A stretch of DNA of 64,000 bases from Protula sp. h YS-2021. Lineage: Eukaryota; Annelida; Polychaeta; Sabellida; Serpulidae. Location of the stretch: NCBI GenBank assembly GCA_949752745.1, contig OX457028.1, positions 9,670,778-9,734,777 of the forward strand, read 5' to 3'. The position numbers and the translations under genes are program-made. The first letter of the stretch is position 1. Each line of letters starts with the position of its first letter. Positions 23,098 through 35,300 of the stretch are shown one piece after another. The notes beneath the pieces were generated by a model, which had not been told where the DNA came from, ran no database searches, and was given only the letters and a program-made list of their open reading frames with translations.

Positions 23098-23558
23098 GCC
23101 TTCCTGAGGGTTTCCAACTCTTTGCCTTCTGGAATATCCAGGTCGGCCACCGTTTCGGTATATGCTTTACGTTTGCGGGATTTCTTGTTCTTCTTGTCCA
23201 CCGCAAACGCATCGGACTCCGAACCTGTATCCATCTTAACGGGAGACGAAACTTGTTCCAAAATCACTGAGCTAGCTTTACGCATCGTTACTTGACCGAA
23301 ATCCGAGGACGCACATGGGGATAAAGACAAGGCTTTACGTTTGTACCTTCTCCTATCATTGCGTATCCTGTTCTTGAGAATAAGTTTCCACTGTTTCGGT
23401 GACAAGTGATGGCACTCAGAGCAAGTATTCCACTCGTCGCAAAGGGGTACACTGTTCTTTCGTTTGCAACGGTCACAAATAGAGTGGGGGTTGAAGACTG
23501 AAGGTGGGTGGGTGCACTGCAGAAGTATCGGCTGACTCCGCAGGCTGGCTTCTGTCAT
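23025..23558 (-). CDS. DIRS gag N-terminal zinc-binding ORF
   Basis: 177 aa. A Cys cluster near residues 28-50 (ICDRCKRKNSVPLCDEWNTC, then SECHHLS) fits a zinc-binding module seen at the start of DIRS gag proteins; the second copy retains CDKCRAAEGLALCEEQNTC. It is followed by basic and Ser-rich sequence. The ATG at 23558 follows a strong 3' splice-site-like sequence (TTTTTCTGCTTGCATTTCAG) by two bases. It overlaps the main gag ORF. Confidence 0.72.
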   Translation of the reverse strand: MTEASLRSQPILLQCTHPPSVFNPHSICDRCKRKNSVPLCDEWNTCSECHHLSPKQWKLILKNRIRNDRRRYKRKALSLSPCASSDFGQVTMRKASSVILEQVSSPVKMDTGSESDAFAVDKKNKKSRKRKAYTETVADLDIPEGKELETLRKAWLLHPRIRIKPKRHRKQTLPWNQ

Positions 23559-24548
23559 ATCTGAAATGCAAGCAGAAAAAGACAGGTAAGTTATCTGTTC
23601 ATGTCACAGCAGACTAGACAGATAAAAGAACATTTAGCGCAAAAACGAGAGTTATACCACCTTGGAGTGTTAGCAAATAATACCAGTACGTACTCTGCTC
23701 GAATAGGCGCTAAAATGATGCTCATAGGCCTCTCAGAGCTCTATCGAATGACAAGTATTCAAGATGAGCTTTCGATGGGCCCATTTTCGGGATGTAGGAA
23801 AATTATCCCATAAACGGATATGACCATGGGCCCGAAAACGGGATCGATTCCGGGACCCTAGACGGTACCATCTAGTCCATTTGTGGGTCTCGTCCGACCG
23901 ATCCCATAAATGGGATTCGGGCCTGATCCCAGGCAAATGAGGTGCCACAAATGGGCCACTTGGTGCCGAAAAAAAAACGGCACCTCGGAACCATGTATGG
24001 GATATCGTAGACCCATAAATGGGCTTTCAGCAGAAATTTCGCCAAAAATAGCTCGAAACGTCTATGAGCATAATTTCGCCTGAACCAGAGCTAGCAGAGT
24101 CTGGAGAAACCCTGACCTAACTAGCAGGTTCCGAAGGAGTGTCTAACCAGCAAAAATGGCCATTCACGTAATGGTACCATAAGCTGTGGTTGACTAGGAA
24201 TCGAAGCAGGCACAGTGGGCTGCAGAGATTCTACCAACTCCGAGGCGGTGTGTGCATGAACTAGAACAAAATTCCGGTCCTGTAGCTTCCGTGTGGAGAA
24301 GAGAGGCACACTTCCCGGGACTAAGAGGTGTCTCCGCTGCGTGTAAACTCAACAACTACCAGACCGAAAGAAACAGTGCCGAAAAATTGCTTCAATCCGA
24401 GTAGAAATTTATCCACACAAATCACAAATCACGTAAGTTAATCCAAGAAAGTGAAAATAGTAGATTAAAGCAAAATCGCACCTTGCTCAGTTCCCTTTTT
24501 TAGATAAAAAAGTGGAGCACACAGAAAGGCGTGTGTTGTAAACACCAC
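23559..24548 (-). other. DIRS 5' leader, rich in short palindromes
   Basis: Non-coding leader between the 5' terminal repeat and gag. The section 23770-24020 repeats CCCATAAATGGG-like, CCCGAAAACGGG-like and GGGATCG words, and holds a near-perfect palindrome, CTAGACGGTACCATCTAG. It ends with a 3' splice-site-like polypyrimidine/CAG just before gag. Confidence 0.55.
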
Positions 24549-24701
24549 GCTTGAAGGGAATGATTGATGTCTTCGAATGACGTAAGTCTTATCGTTCTCG
24601 CTTGCTGATTGGCTGGAGATGGAGGGAAGACAGGATGGAGAGTAGAGGGACCATTCTATTCACAAGGAAAAATTTCATTTTTATTTGCGTGGTATTATTT
24701 A
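24549..24701 (-). repeat. DIRS 5' inverted terminal repeat
   Basis: 153 bp identical in reverse complement to 16777-16929. About 19 further bases (AAAGCTTTTACGAAGTAAAA region) form the terminal tip at 24701-24720, complemented in the internal region at 17056-17080. Confidence 0.9.
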
Positions 24702-24720
24702 AAGCTTTTACGAAGTAAAA

Positions 24721-25491
24721 TGTCATCTTAACTCTGTTGACTTATGTTTACCGTATGGGAAACCGGTGTCACCATATGATTCAATATAAACACAGAGACA
24801 CTATTTTGTAAAACATGTGGTTGTATTTACAAAATGCTTACGATCGTCGTGAAGATTTGCACCAATGAACGATTTTTTTACATATACCCAAGTGATGTAT
24901 AACTGGGTTCATCCGACAAAGGCTATTTTTAATAATTTGCTTTAGTGACTTTGAAAACATTAGGGTTTGAGCAATATCATCCATCAGCTCCCTTCCCCCT
25001 CTCCTCCCAATACACATAATTCCACTATACATTATATTGATTACGTCTGAGGGGGGCATGTGGAAGATATAACCATTGTATGTAGTGTGTATTTTATAGA
25101 AGATACATGTAACTCAAGAATTTGGCTTTTATCTATTACTATTATTATTATTATTATTTTCTTTTTACATTTTTACATTTTTTCAGATTGATCATTTTTA
25201 ATCTGCAAAATATGAGCATTGTGTGAAAGGTCTGATAGAGGGCTTAATTACAGTAGGGAATTTCGTGGGGATGTCGTTGTGTCTGATGTGTTTTGTTTTT
25301 GAGAACTGATGAAGTGTAACGTCACTCTTGTACCATATCATCTCCAATGTTTCTTTATTATTCCAATTTATTGAGCCTCTTTGATCAGGGTGGGCTAAAG
25401 GAAACATATATGTTTATAACAATCTCTCCCCCCACCCCCTACCCCCCCCCCTCCACACACACACACAAAATAAAGCCATAAGAGACCCGCG
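24721..25491. other. 3' flank of the TIR-receptor gene
   Basis: AT-rich, no other gene. Minus-strand AATAAA words at 25354-25359 and 25367-25372 lie about 120-140 bp after the receptor stop codon and are plausible polyadenylation signals. An (ATT)n run is near 25138-25157. Confidence 0.55.
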
Positions 25492-28400
25492 TTATTTATT
25501 TTTTAATATGTCAGATAATTTTTGCAAAACATCGTGATCATTTGCTCTCAGACAAGTTATTTGTTCGAAGTATTTTGTGAATGATAGTGACTGATTATTG
25601 ATTTGTTCTATTTCTTCAGTAATCACCAATATTAATTTAAAATTGGGCTCCATAAGGATTTTCGTATACGCTTGATATAGACCAAACTTGCACCACACAC
25701 TGTCCACAAATTGTGACGTCACAATCATGAGGGCACCCTTCGATCTACAGAGGCACTGTATAATATTGTTCGTTATCGTACACCCTGGAACGAAGTCCCT
25801 ATCGGCCATGCACAAAGTCAAACCGTAGATCGTTTCGAGTGGTTCGGCGAAAGTTTCCTTGACGTAATGATAATCTTCATCGCTGTGTGCCACGAAAAAA
25901 TCGTACAGTTTTAATGTATTTATGTTTTCGGTGGGTGTTGAGATTTCATTCTGCTGTAGTATGCTATCAATAACACTAGTGGCACGCTTTTGGTATCGTC
26001 GTCTTTTATACACACACAACGTAATTACAATTGTGGTTACAATTGCAATTATTGGGATCACTGAAAGAATTACAATTATTGCAACTAGACTCTTGCACGT
26101 TTGCCCAGTAGAACTCCATTTTCCATCAAATCCACAAATTGCTTTATTTTCCCCGTTTAATGAGTAACCCTGTAAACATTGAAAACTAGCCGCAGTTCCA
26201 GCGGTTGGCTCCGAATTGTTTGTATCCACCAACCCATTGTGTACCTTGGGCATCTCGCAATTTACAGGCATAAATAGGCATGTATCTGGATCTGTTGTTT
26301 TGGGGAGACCGGAACAACCGATGTACCACCCCAGTTCTTTTGATACACCACAGGCGTGGATAAAGTCGTCACACATTTGAAAACAAGTTGGTTTAAATCG
26401 GCCACCACTGCAGGGTGGAAAGAAACTCCAGCAGCCATACCAAAGAAGGTGCTGGTAACATTGTGATTCAAGATATGGTTCTGCGGCAACTTTCAAAAAT
26501 TGGTCTATGTCACGCTGTAGGAATGCGACGCTGTTTATGGGGGCGTATTCTTTATACAGAGTACTGCACATAGCATGGGACGGATACACATCGGGGGAGA
26601 ATTCCTGACACTCGACGCTCCGGTCCCAGTCAAATAGAATACTGTATTCTAATTCAATGTGTTTCGTATCCATGCACGGATAACCTACGGTGATGTTCCA
26701 TGTTATGTTTTGTCCTGCCGATAACTCGACGCGCCCATTGCAAAATACGCGCTCATTGTGCAGATGACACGGCGCGGAATCCCCGGTTTCCGTGAGCCAC
26801 CACAGCGCGCGATCAAGTCCTAAATTATGCGTTAAATATCGTTCATCGAAACACCCCCTTGTTTTGTAATTATATTTGTCTTCCTGGGCATCGCCGTAAT
26901 TCAGATATATAATTGGACAGCATTTGGTCACAGGAAATGACGCATTGAATTCCAGAAGAAGAATATTAGATCGAACCGGTGCTCCGGCTAAGCTTCCGAT
27001 AAAGCTCCGCTTTGAACGTTCCGAAACGTTCCCTGAAAAAAAAGAAATTAATATTTATTACATGATGATTTTTTTTGCTTCTTAACTTTGTTATTGTTAT
27101 ATCTGATTCATTTCATTCTTATTTTATTTATTTTATTATTATTATTAATATTCTGCACATATATAATTCCCGGATGTTCATTATCACAATGACAGAAAGA
27201 GAGTTGCATTAATTCTGCGGTTTATTGTTGTGAATGGAAATCATCAATTATTCATCATTATTATGTTTATTATATCAACAGATAATCAAGCGCTTGGCCA
27301 GCCATCAATTACGTAACATATCTAGATTATTAAAGAATTTCCTTGCATCACTTTTTAAAACGATAAAAAAAAAACGCAGATATTTTGTGTATTTTCCCAC
27401 ACACGCCCCCGGTCAAAGCGAAATATCAGATCGTATTGAAAAAACGTCCCATTCCGCAAAATTATGTGTTCGCGTACAGACATACGCACGCGTTACTGCA
27501 ATCGTAAGATGCAAACCAGAGAGCCTGTTTCATTTGAGAAGTGTTCCCTGGAAGCCGTGCCTGGTTCCAAAATGACCCCCCTTTTCAGCGTGTTTTTTTT
27601 CACGCATGGGAACGTGTATGCTAGGGAATGACCCTCCTGTGCCCAGCAAACAACCGACGTCTTTTCTGGTTGAAAAAGGTTGGATTTTATTCACAACCAC
27701 TTCACAACCATATTCTGAATAAAATAAGGTTGTAAAATGGGCAGAATTACGTCACTACCTATTTCCCCAAAACCCGACTTTATTCCGACGTCGAGGAAAC
27801 GTCGGTCTGACGTCATTCCGACATTGCAAAAACGACAAAAAAGCGATGAACATTTTCTTATCACTCACCGGAAATGGAAGTCATTTTGAAAAAGAGGAAG
27901 AAAAAACATAATTTTTACAAGAAAATTTTAGAATTTTGATGGCGCGTCGGTATTTTTCTTCCTAGATTGTAAAAATTTACATGGAAAATGCTTTCGTATG
28001 TATTTCACAACAGCAGTTGAATGATTAATTATCTATTAATTATATAACTCTAGACTATTTTTGCAAGACGTGTCTAAGACTGGTCTTCGAAGGTGGTAAA
28101 CCCGACGTCAGTTTCAGGTCGGAACCCGACGTCATTCTGACGTTGAAAACCGGATGTCAGTTCCATTTCATATGCAACCAAAACCGGCACGTCAGTCGAC
28201 GTCGGAAACGTTGGGTCACGACGCCGACCCGACGTCATTCTGACGTCTTAATGTTTGCTTGTGGGTTATGTCTTGTCTCATGGGCAGTTGTCCCGAATAA
28301 CTATCAAGAACCCTTGTAGTGTATTGAGGAACAGTTTGCTTGGAGCAAGTATCGCGTACTCTTGTACTCGCACGGCTACTTCACTAGGTATACCCATAAT

Positions 28401-29827
28401 GCACCCCCACCCCTGCCATTCCTGTCTTGCTGATGTTTGATCCCGAACCATCACCATGACATAAACGCCACCAAAATGAAACAGCGGAAGAAGAGACCAC
28501 TGGTAAAATCTTTTAAAACTGCAGAAAAAGATTGCTGTGCTTTTATTTTGTATCAGTCTTGTGCGGTTTCCCTTTTTGTTAAATTAAAATAAAAAAGACC
28601 CATCTGTTTTGTATTCGACTTGACAGAGTTTTGCCGAAAATATAAAAAGGACTTGACCAAGAAAATATGACTGAAATATATATTCCTTTTCGCCCTTGAA
28701 GTTTTAAACTGATTGAAATTAAAACTGTGAAAAGAACATATCAGTAATGACTTGAGAATGTGAACCGGTGAAACACATTTCGCTTTATAAATTCCTTGAC
28801 TTCTGACACACGACTGAAAACTACCTCGAAAAAATAAAAAGAAAGAAAGAAAACACCTTTCAAAATATTTGTACATTTTGCTAGTTTTTTTTAAAGGTTG
28901 ATGTGTCGAATCTAAATTTTCTCGTTGAGACAAACTCATAATCCACCTCGCCGCATGACCCACGAAAATGCCACACCGATCCAGTTTGAGTCTCGTGAAG
29001 TGCCCTTCTAGCTCACGACAATCATAGCCCTTTTGTTCCCTCCGGTCGTATAATCGGTTTTCTGTAAAAGCTCGTTTTTCTTTATTATGGCTTGGTCTAA
29101 GTTTTCCACAGGGCCGAAAACTTTAATAAACCTTTGATGCTCATTTATAATTGGATTAACTGCAGATTATCGCGTTCTTATACCATGTTCTTTCAATTCG
29201 GAATTGTTGTTGTTCTCAAATTGAGGCAGATAAGATTCCATTGCTTTTTCAATTCTTGCTGTTACCAAACTTTGAGGATTTTTGACTGCTGGGTATTTAT
29301 TTTGTAACTGATGCGGATGGAGCAAGATTTCAGAGCTGAAGGGGATGTGAGCCTAATTACCCCCACCGCACCCCCCCCCCCCATAGTCCCCTGCCCTCGT
29401 ACCCGCCGCTGTCGTAAAACAGCGTGAGTCACCTGTCATTCCACGCATATTTTTTTAAACCAAAACGACAGCTGAACAACCACTTCTAACATTTTTATCA
29501 TCAAGTTAATTCGTTAACTTAATTAAAAATCAATCGCGAGCCGAAATGCCAGTCAACTGTCCTGCAACTGACAGACTCTGAGCTTCCAGACAATGAACGA
29601 CACTGGAGAACACCCCCCCCCCCCTCCTTCCCTCTTGTTTTAGTTGAGTGTTCCACTTCAAATAAAAGACGAAATTGCTTGTGTAATTTTCATTTTGAAA
29701 GGGATTGTTTTGTTTTTATCTTTCTTTTCTTAATGCTACCCTTCTCACCTGTTGCCAGGAAGGAACTGCATACGCATCTGAGATGAGCTACCAGGACTAT
29801 CCAGAGAGCCACCTGACGTGTTTTCAT
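25492..29827 (-). CDS. two-exon TIR receptor: signal peptide, Frizzled-like, Sushi, TM, TIR
   Basis: Exon 1 (29827-29749) starts MKTRQVALWIVLVAHLRC, a signal peptide, and ends at the donor CAACAG|GTGAGAAG in phase 1. Exon 2 (27032-25492) follows the acceptor CTTTTTTTTCAG|GG and supplies the remaining two bases. The total is 539 aa. The ectodomain has an unassigned Cys-rich N-terminal part (about 60-165), a Frizzled-like cysteine-rich domain (about 168-278, with FFPPCSGGRFKPTCFQMC), and one Sushi/CCP module (about 285-339, four Cys). Then come one helix (about 342-367), a basic stop-transfer KRRRYQKR, and a TIR domain (about 402-535). TIR box 1 is YDFFVAHSDED; the BB loop RDFVPG keeps the signalling Pro; box 3 is weak (FTKYFEQI). 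It is likely a plasma-membrane sensor signalling through TIR adaptors. The ligand is unknown. The intron carries a MITE. Confidence 0.87.
27642..28265. mobile_element. 624-bp MITE-like element in the receptor intron
   Basis: The ends are imperfect inverted repeats: CCCAGCAAACAACCGACGTC on the left, and CCCACAAGCAAACATTAAGA then CGTC read inward on the minus strand from the right. The interior has many GACGTC/TGACGTCA words and no coding frame. A clear target duplication is not visible. Confidence 0.6.
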
Positions 29828-32205
29828 CCTGTACACACCACCACCACCACCAACAACAACAACAACGCGTAATAACCCGAGTAGCTGTCTTAGTTTCTGG
29901 TGTAATTGTAAAACTCGGTGACATACTTGATAAAAATAAAATGTGGCATGTCAAAGTTTAAGTGCAGTTTAAAGTGTCTTGTTGATGTTAAGGGTTAATT
30001 TGGTGCATTCAACACCCATGTCCCAATTAATATTGTCTAATACAAAGCTATCCAAAAACTTGAAAGGTTTAATTTCTTTTCGCCGATTACGTAATGCTTA
30101 ATTTATAAATTAGTTTTATTTTTATCTCCATATTTTTCCAACCCGAAAACGATTAAGGAAAGGGAAAGGGCGGTGACTTTTGCACCGACGAAGTTCTTAT
30201 AAAAAATTAAAAATCTTACAAATAATAATTAGACAATAAAATGAATGAATGAAGTAAAATTGATATACAATGAATTGATGTAGGTGAATGGCCGCTTAAC
30301 ATATAGCTGCTTGGAAAGCAACGTGTGGTCGTTTGCTTATGGGCTGGTGACGTCATTTCCGTATGGGCAGGTGTGGTCATTTGTGTACGGGCAGGTGTGG
30401 TCCGTAAACTTGGCTGTAGTGACCATTCTAGATCCAGATAAAACATCTGTACCTGGAATTCTATAGAAAAAAGAGGATTGAGATATCCGCAAGTCAAGTT
30501 ACGTGCCCACCCCCCTCCTACCCCCACCCCTTCAGAAAATGTGATAAAAATGATACGCAACCCGACTTCTGGGCACAAGGGATACCTTTATATCAGGCAA
30601 AAGGTCGTATTATTCTGAAAATAGTACAACTTTTTCAAATAAAACCTTGTGAAAGAGGTGTAGGTGAAACATTTGTTTTCGCTTACAAAAACAAAAAGGC
30701 GATGACTGCCTAATAAAAGTGCTTGACATGTTTTGAAGTAAACTGTTGTTGGTTTCAGTAAAAAGAAAAATGGAAAATTGTTATTGTGGAATTATGGGTG
30801 TAACCGGGGAGACATATTTTTATGTTTATAAAAACAAGAAAACAAATAAGTGTCGATTGAAAGTGTGTGGTATAAGGCTGTGAAAGTGTGTGATATAAGA
30901 CTGTGAGAGTGTGTGATATCAGGCTGTGAAAGTGTGTGATATAAGGATGTGAAAGTATGTGATATAAAGCTGTGAAAGTGTGCGATATAAGACTGTGAAA
31001 GTGTGTGATATAAGGCTGTGAAAGTGTGATATAAGGCTGTGAAAATGTGTGATATAAGACTGTTAATGTGTGTGATATAAGGCTATGAAAGTGTATGGCA
31101 TGAGTGTGTGAAAATGTGTGATATAAGGCTGTGAAAGTGTGCGATATAAAGCTGTGAAAATGTGTGATATAAGACTATGAAAGTGTATGACATAAGGCCG
31201 TGAAAGTGTGTGATATAAGACTGTGAAAGTGTATGACATAAGGCTGTGAAAGTGTGCGATATAAGGCTGTGAAAGTGTGATATAAGACTGTGAAAGTGTG
31301 CAATATAAGGCTGTGAAAGTGTGTGATATAAGGCTGTGAAAGTGTGTGATATAAGACTGTGAAAGTGTGTGATATAAGGTTGTACTCCTATATTTGGCTA
31401 ACATATGATGTGCTTAACATGTTGTAAACATATATCGACCATGTGGTGAATATATGGGCAATATGTGGTACACGCTATGGCATATATGTGATAACATATG
31501 TTAACTATATATGGTGAATATATATTCCTACGGTGAACATATTATATTATATCTTATATATTTGGCGAAGATGTGTGATATCGGTCCATGGGAAGCCTTC
31601 TCTGGGGTCAGGAGGGAGAACAACAGCACCCGAATCAGGAGCATTTGAAAGGTTTGTGTGAACAAGTGATATGAAGGAGCACAAATGACAGCGCTCTCAG
31701 GAACTTCGCCGTCACAGGTCATGGCCGGTCATCCCACACCCATGAAACATCAACTGTAAAATGCCACAAAAATTCGTCAATATTTTGTCAATTACTTTGT
31801 TATATAATTTTGTAATCTACAGATCACAGTGTCTTATGATATCAGTCAAATTTTATGTAATGCCAGATAGACATAGGTCAATAAATGGCCTTTGGTAGGT
31901 GGGAGGGAGTTTCATTTTATCCACAGGAGAGGGCCACGTGCTAGCAATGGGGGTATATGTGTGTGTAGGGGTGGGCAGGTGGAAAGTTGCTGTGGTGTGG
32001 TGACAGATCCTATTTCTGAAGCAATATGCACAGTTTTGCAGGTCAAGTTTGAATTGCAAATAAATTGCAAATAATAGGAAATAACAAACAGCCTCCTACG
32101 AGCAATGATGACTCGCGATTTTTCCTTACTTCCATTGTGTTCCCACGCCGAGCAGACATTATGAGTGTTCCCTTATTATGAAAGCATCGTGCTCAGATAG
32201 CCCTG
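29828..32205. other. spacer between the TIR receptor and the lipocalin gene
   Basis: The left edge is the receptor 5' leader, with (ACC)n/(AAC)n trinucleotide repeats at 29835-29868. The remainder is AT-rich, with the 23-bp minisatellite listed separately and no further gene seen. The two genes are divergently transcribed, about 2.4 kb apart. Confidence 0.55.
30861..31380. repeat. 23-bp minisatellite
   Basis: About 22 copies of a 23-bp unit (GTGTGTGATATAAGGCTGTG plus AAA) with single-base variants and some shortened units. Because 23 is not a multiple of 3, the reading frame across it rotates. Confidence 0.92.
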
Positions 32206-32213
32206 TATAAAAG
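32206..32213 (+). promoter_or_regulatory. TATA box of the lipocalin gene
   Basis: TATAAAAG lies 127 bp before the ATG at 32340. Transcription would start near 32236-32242, giving a leader of about 100 nt. Confidence 0.65.
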
Positions 32214-32339
32214 CGCGGGGGGTGGGGGCAAAATCTCTACATAAAGTAATACCAAACCACCACTAACGACAGCAATAGGAAAGCATCAAATCACAAGCAT
32301 CATCATCGTCATATAAGCATTAAAAAACACACGAGAAAA

Positions 32340-35300
32340 ATGTCTCTTCTTGGGCGTTTTGTTTTCGTAATGTTGGCTGCGTCATCGCGCTGTCGTGACG
32401 ACGATTTCCCCCTCATTGACGACATTCATCTGGAGAAGTATACCGGACTGTGGTATCAGGTTTGCCGTCTTTTTGTTTAACTTCTTAAATACTTAAACAG
32501 ACGTAATAACAATAATTCCCCATGATTTTTTTTTTTAAGTTGATGGAGGTGAAGACATTGATATCAAATTGATTGACATTTCGCTATTTTCTATTCTTTT
32601 TCTTTTTTTCATTTCTCTTTTTTACGTATTTCTTTCCTTATTTTCTTTTTTTGCAAAAGAAGTGAAAACAAATTGAAAATAGAACTGAAAAAAAACTACT
32701 GAAGACAGGAATGAAAAAAATTTAAATTGGTGGAAAGCTATTTATTTATTTATTAAATTTTGCAAAATTATCCGATTATAGTTAGATCGGTGTGGCAGAC
32801 AACATCTCATAGCAAATTTTTATATCATCAAAGCGATTGCGGCTGGAGCAATAAATTGATTGATCAAAAGAAGCATTGGAGAAACCATAAAATACCTGCA
32901 GGTGGTCACAACAAAATGCCAGCTCTAAATCGGTCATATTACACGTATTTTTTTGTAATAATTTTTATTTAAACAAACACAATTACCTCTTAAGAACGTG
33001 CAAAAAGAAGAAAAAAATTAAATAATAATACCTTGTCAATTTTTTCGTGGCTTGGTGGAACTGATAATTGTGATATTTCAGACACACACCAGCCCGCTAG
33101 CCCTGGCTACATTTGAGCGCAATACGACGTGTGGGACAGCGGAATGTGAGCACATATTCCAAATCATTCTAAATAATAATTAATGATGATTCTGAATAAT
33201 AATAATAATAACGTTGTGGAAAATAATAAGTGAGAAACACGAGACGCACCATGCAAAAGGACCTTAATAACCCCCCTCCTCCCCCTCCCCTCAGATCTTA
33301 AGTCTTAGCTACGCAGATTCGGGGTTTGTTTAAATTTCATCATTATTATTATTATTTTTTTTTTTTGAAATTTTATTATTATCATTTTTTTTTGAAGGGG
33401 AGGGGGTTTGATTGGAGGAGGTGGTTTGGGCTCGAAGCAGCGAGGTATCATGCGCTCTACGGAAAAGTCTCAAATATTCGCGTCTGATTTAGTGAAAAAA
33501 TCGTTAACAAATTGACCATGTATATATGTATAGGAAAAATGTCCATAAGACATAGGGAAAATGAAAACATTTTTATACCCTGAGTTCTACTCTGGGAGGG
33601 CTATCCCCCGGGGGACGGGCTACATTGGGTCACATATGTTACCATGCGTGTCCAAAAAGAAACAGGGAGAATGGGGCGGGGATAATTTGAGGCCAGACGC
33701 GGTAAATGCCAAGTACCAAATTTGCTAAAAATAAAGGTGGGAGTAGTTTTCATTCAGTACGCGTTTCCCATAAAAAGGGGGGCTATTTCGGAATTTCACT
33801 CGGATTTGGTTAAAAAAGGTTTTTTTTTTTTTTCAAAATAAGCACTCCGTGTTTACGGGTTGTTTTAATAAGTCGTGGACACAAATCGTAATAAGTTGGA
33901 ACATAAGTGCCCCCCTCCTCTCCGATGGGCTGACATTGGCTTCAATTACCACGTGAACTTGAACCCCACTTCTATTGACGTACACTAAAAATAGTTCCTT
34001 TTGACTTCGTTGCCACAATCAAAAATATAAGCAACGTTTCACGACGTCTATTCAACGTTACAATGAAGACGCTGGCAAAAGTTGCTATTTGGTTGCTGCG
34101 AGAGAAGAAACAATTGTTGATCGTTCAGTTGATGTCTTCCTTGTGTTTCAGATGCCATCTATTTACCGGACACCCTCACGGTGAGGAATGCCCAGCGTGT
34201 GGGAGCACCCGACGGCCCTTACGACGAAATCACGGGCTACGCCTATACGACTAACACCACAGGCAAACTGGGTTTAAATCTGTTCGGAGTTCCTGAAGGA
34301 GATTGTGAGTTTGCTGACTGAATTCAAAAACAATTTTTTGTTGACAAAAACTCCAGAGCGCTTTCGCACGGGGAGACTTCGTACCATGTGTATTCAAGTC
34401 ACACCGTAACATGTTTCGTGTTTAACATAAATTGAGCATTGCAGTATCTTCCTAACTTGAAAAAATGTGCAAATTCTTATTTCTCAAAATTCTATTTAAG
34501 ATGACATAAAAATAATGCATCCTTCCTTCTGGACAGCTCTCACCCTGTTTTGAAAGGCAATTAAAAATGTTGAAAGATGATAAAGAATGAAATGTTACTA
34601 GATAAAAAAGGTACTTTTGCAAGCTCTTATTTATATGTTACATGAACCTAATATGCATCATCTGTGTTTTAGCATGTTTCTTAATTGTGTGCAGTGTGAA
34701 TAGTCCCGGGGGATGCTGCTTGGGTGGGGGGGGGGGGGGGGGAAACTGTTTGAAGTCTGAAGCAGAAAGGGCGAGACCACTGCGGTGTATTGCACTTCTG
34801 TGCTGTGGCCAAGAAAACACCCTCTTACTACTGTAGTATCATTACGTCTGATCTTCAGCACTTACTCGTGGACATGCGGACATGATAAGTCTACCCATGG
34901 GCCTCGTTTCTACGTGGTCTTATGCTGCAGAACATTCGTGTTGTAGACTGGATCATGCAGCTTGGACCAGTCGCTAATTACAACGGGTTCGAACAATATG
35001 AATACTCGTTAATCAGTGAACCAAGCAAACTCTATCTCTTTGTCATAGCGAGAGATGTACAAACGTTCAAGGTTCGTGTCTGCGAAACGCTCATTATTAT
35101 TGTTAAATTAACATATTAAGATTTAATAATATAAAGCAAGTAGATCGTAAGAAACCATCGCATAATCTGAATATTTTGTCACTAAGTGCTCTGATTTCCA
35201 TTTGTTTCCATTTTTTGTGTGTATTTTAACTTCGCTCATCTTAAAGTATGTAGTTTTTACGCTTGGTGATGTAAAGCTTAACGTTAATTTTAAAATTTTT

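Larger units (their letters stand above)
16692..24720 (-). mobile_element. DIRS-type tyrosine-recombinase retrotransposon, near complete
   Basis: 8.0 kb, minus-strand sense. It has two overlapping gag-region ORFs, an RT/RNase H/methyltransferase-like ORF and a tyrosine recombinase ORF. Inverted terminal repeats share 153 bp without mismatch (24549-24701 and 16777-16929). An internal complementary region near 16984-17098 joins the complements of both termini. The 5' end is TTTTACTTCG at 24720 and the 3' end is GATAGTTT at 16692. No target duplication is visible, as expected for this order. Identical repeats and long intact frames indicate recent insertion. Only the recombinase is interrupted, by a homopolymer indel. 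Confidence 0.93.

Noticed and set aside
25492..26931. TIR-receptor frame starting at 26931 as a complete single-exon gene
   Set aside because: The codon there is GTG (Val), not a eukaryotic start. The frame continues upstream to a clear 3' splice site at 27033, and a phase-matched signal-peptide exon exists at 29749-29827.
29745..29954. 69-codon minus-strand frame with a Cys/Trp repeat
   Set aside because: It runs through the trinucleotide repeat in the receptor leader. The shifted frame starting at 29827 gives a proper signal peptide and splices in phase.
30861..31380. CRISPR-like array
   Set aside because: Units are contiguous 23-bp tandem copies with no unique spacers, in a eukaryotic genome; it is a minisatellite.
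34642..34861. Small ORFs in lipocalin intron 3
   Set aside because: They span a poly-G tract and sit within a well-defined intron.
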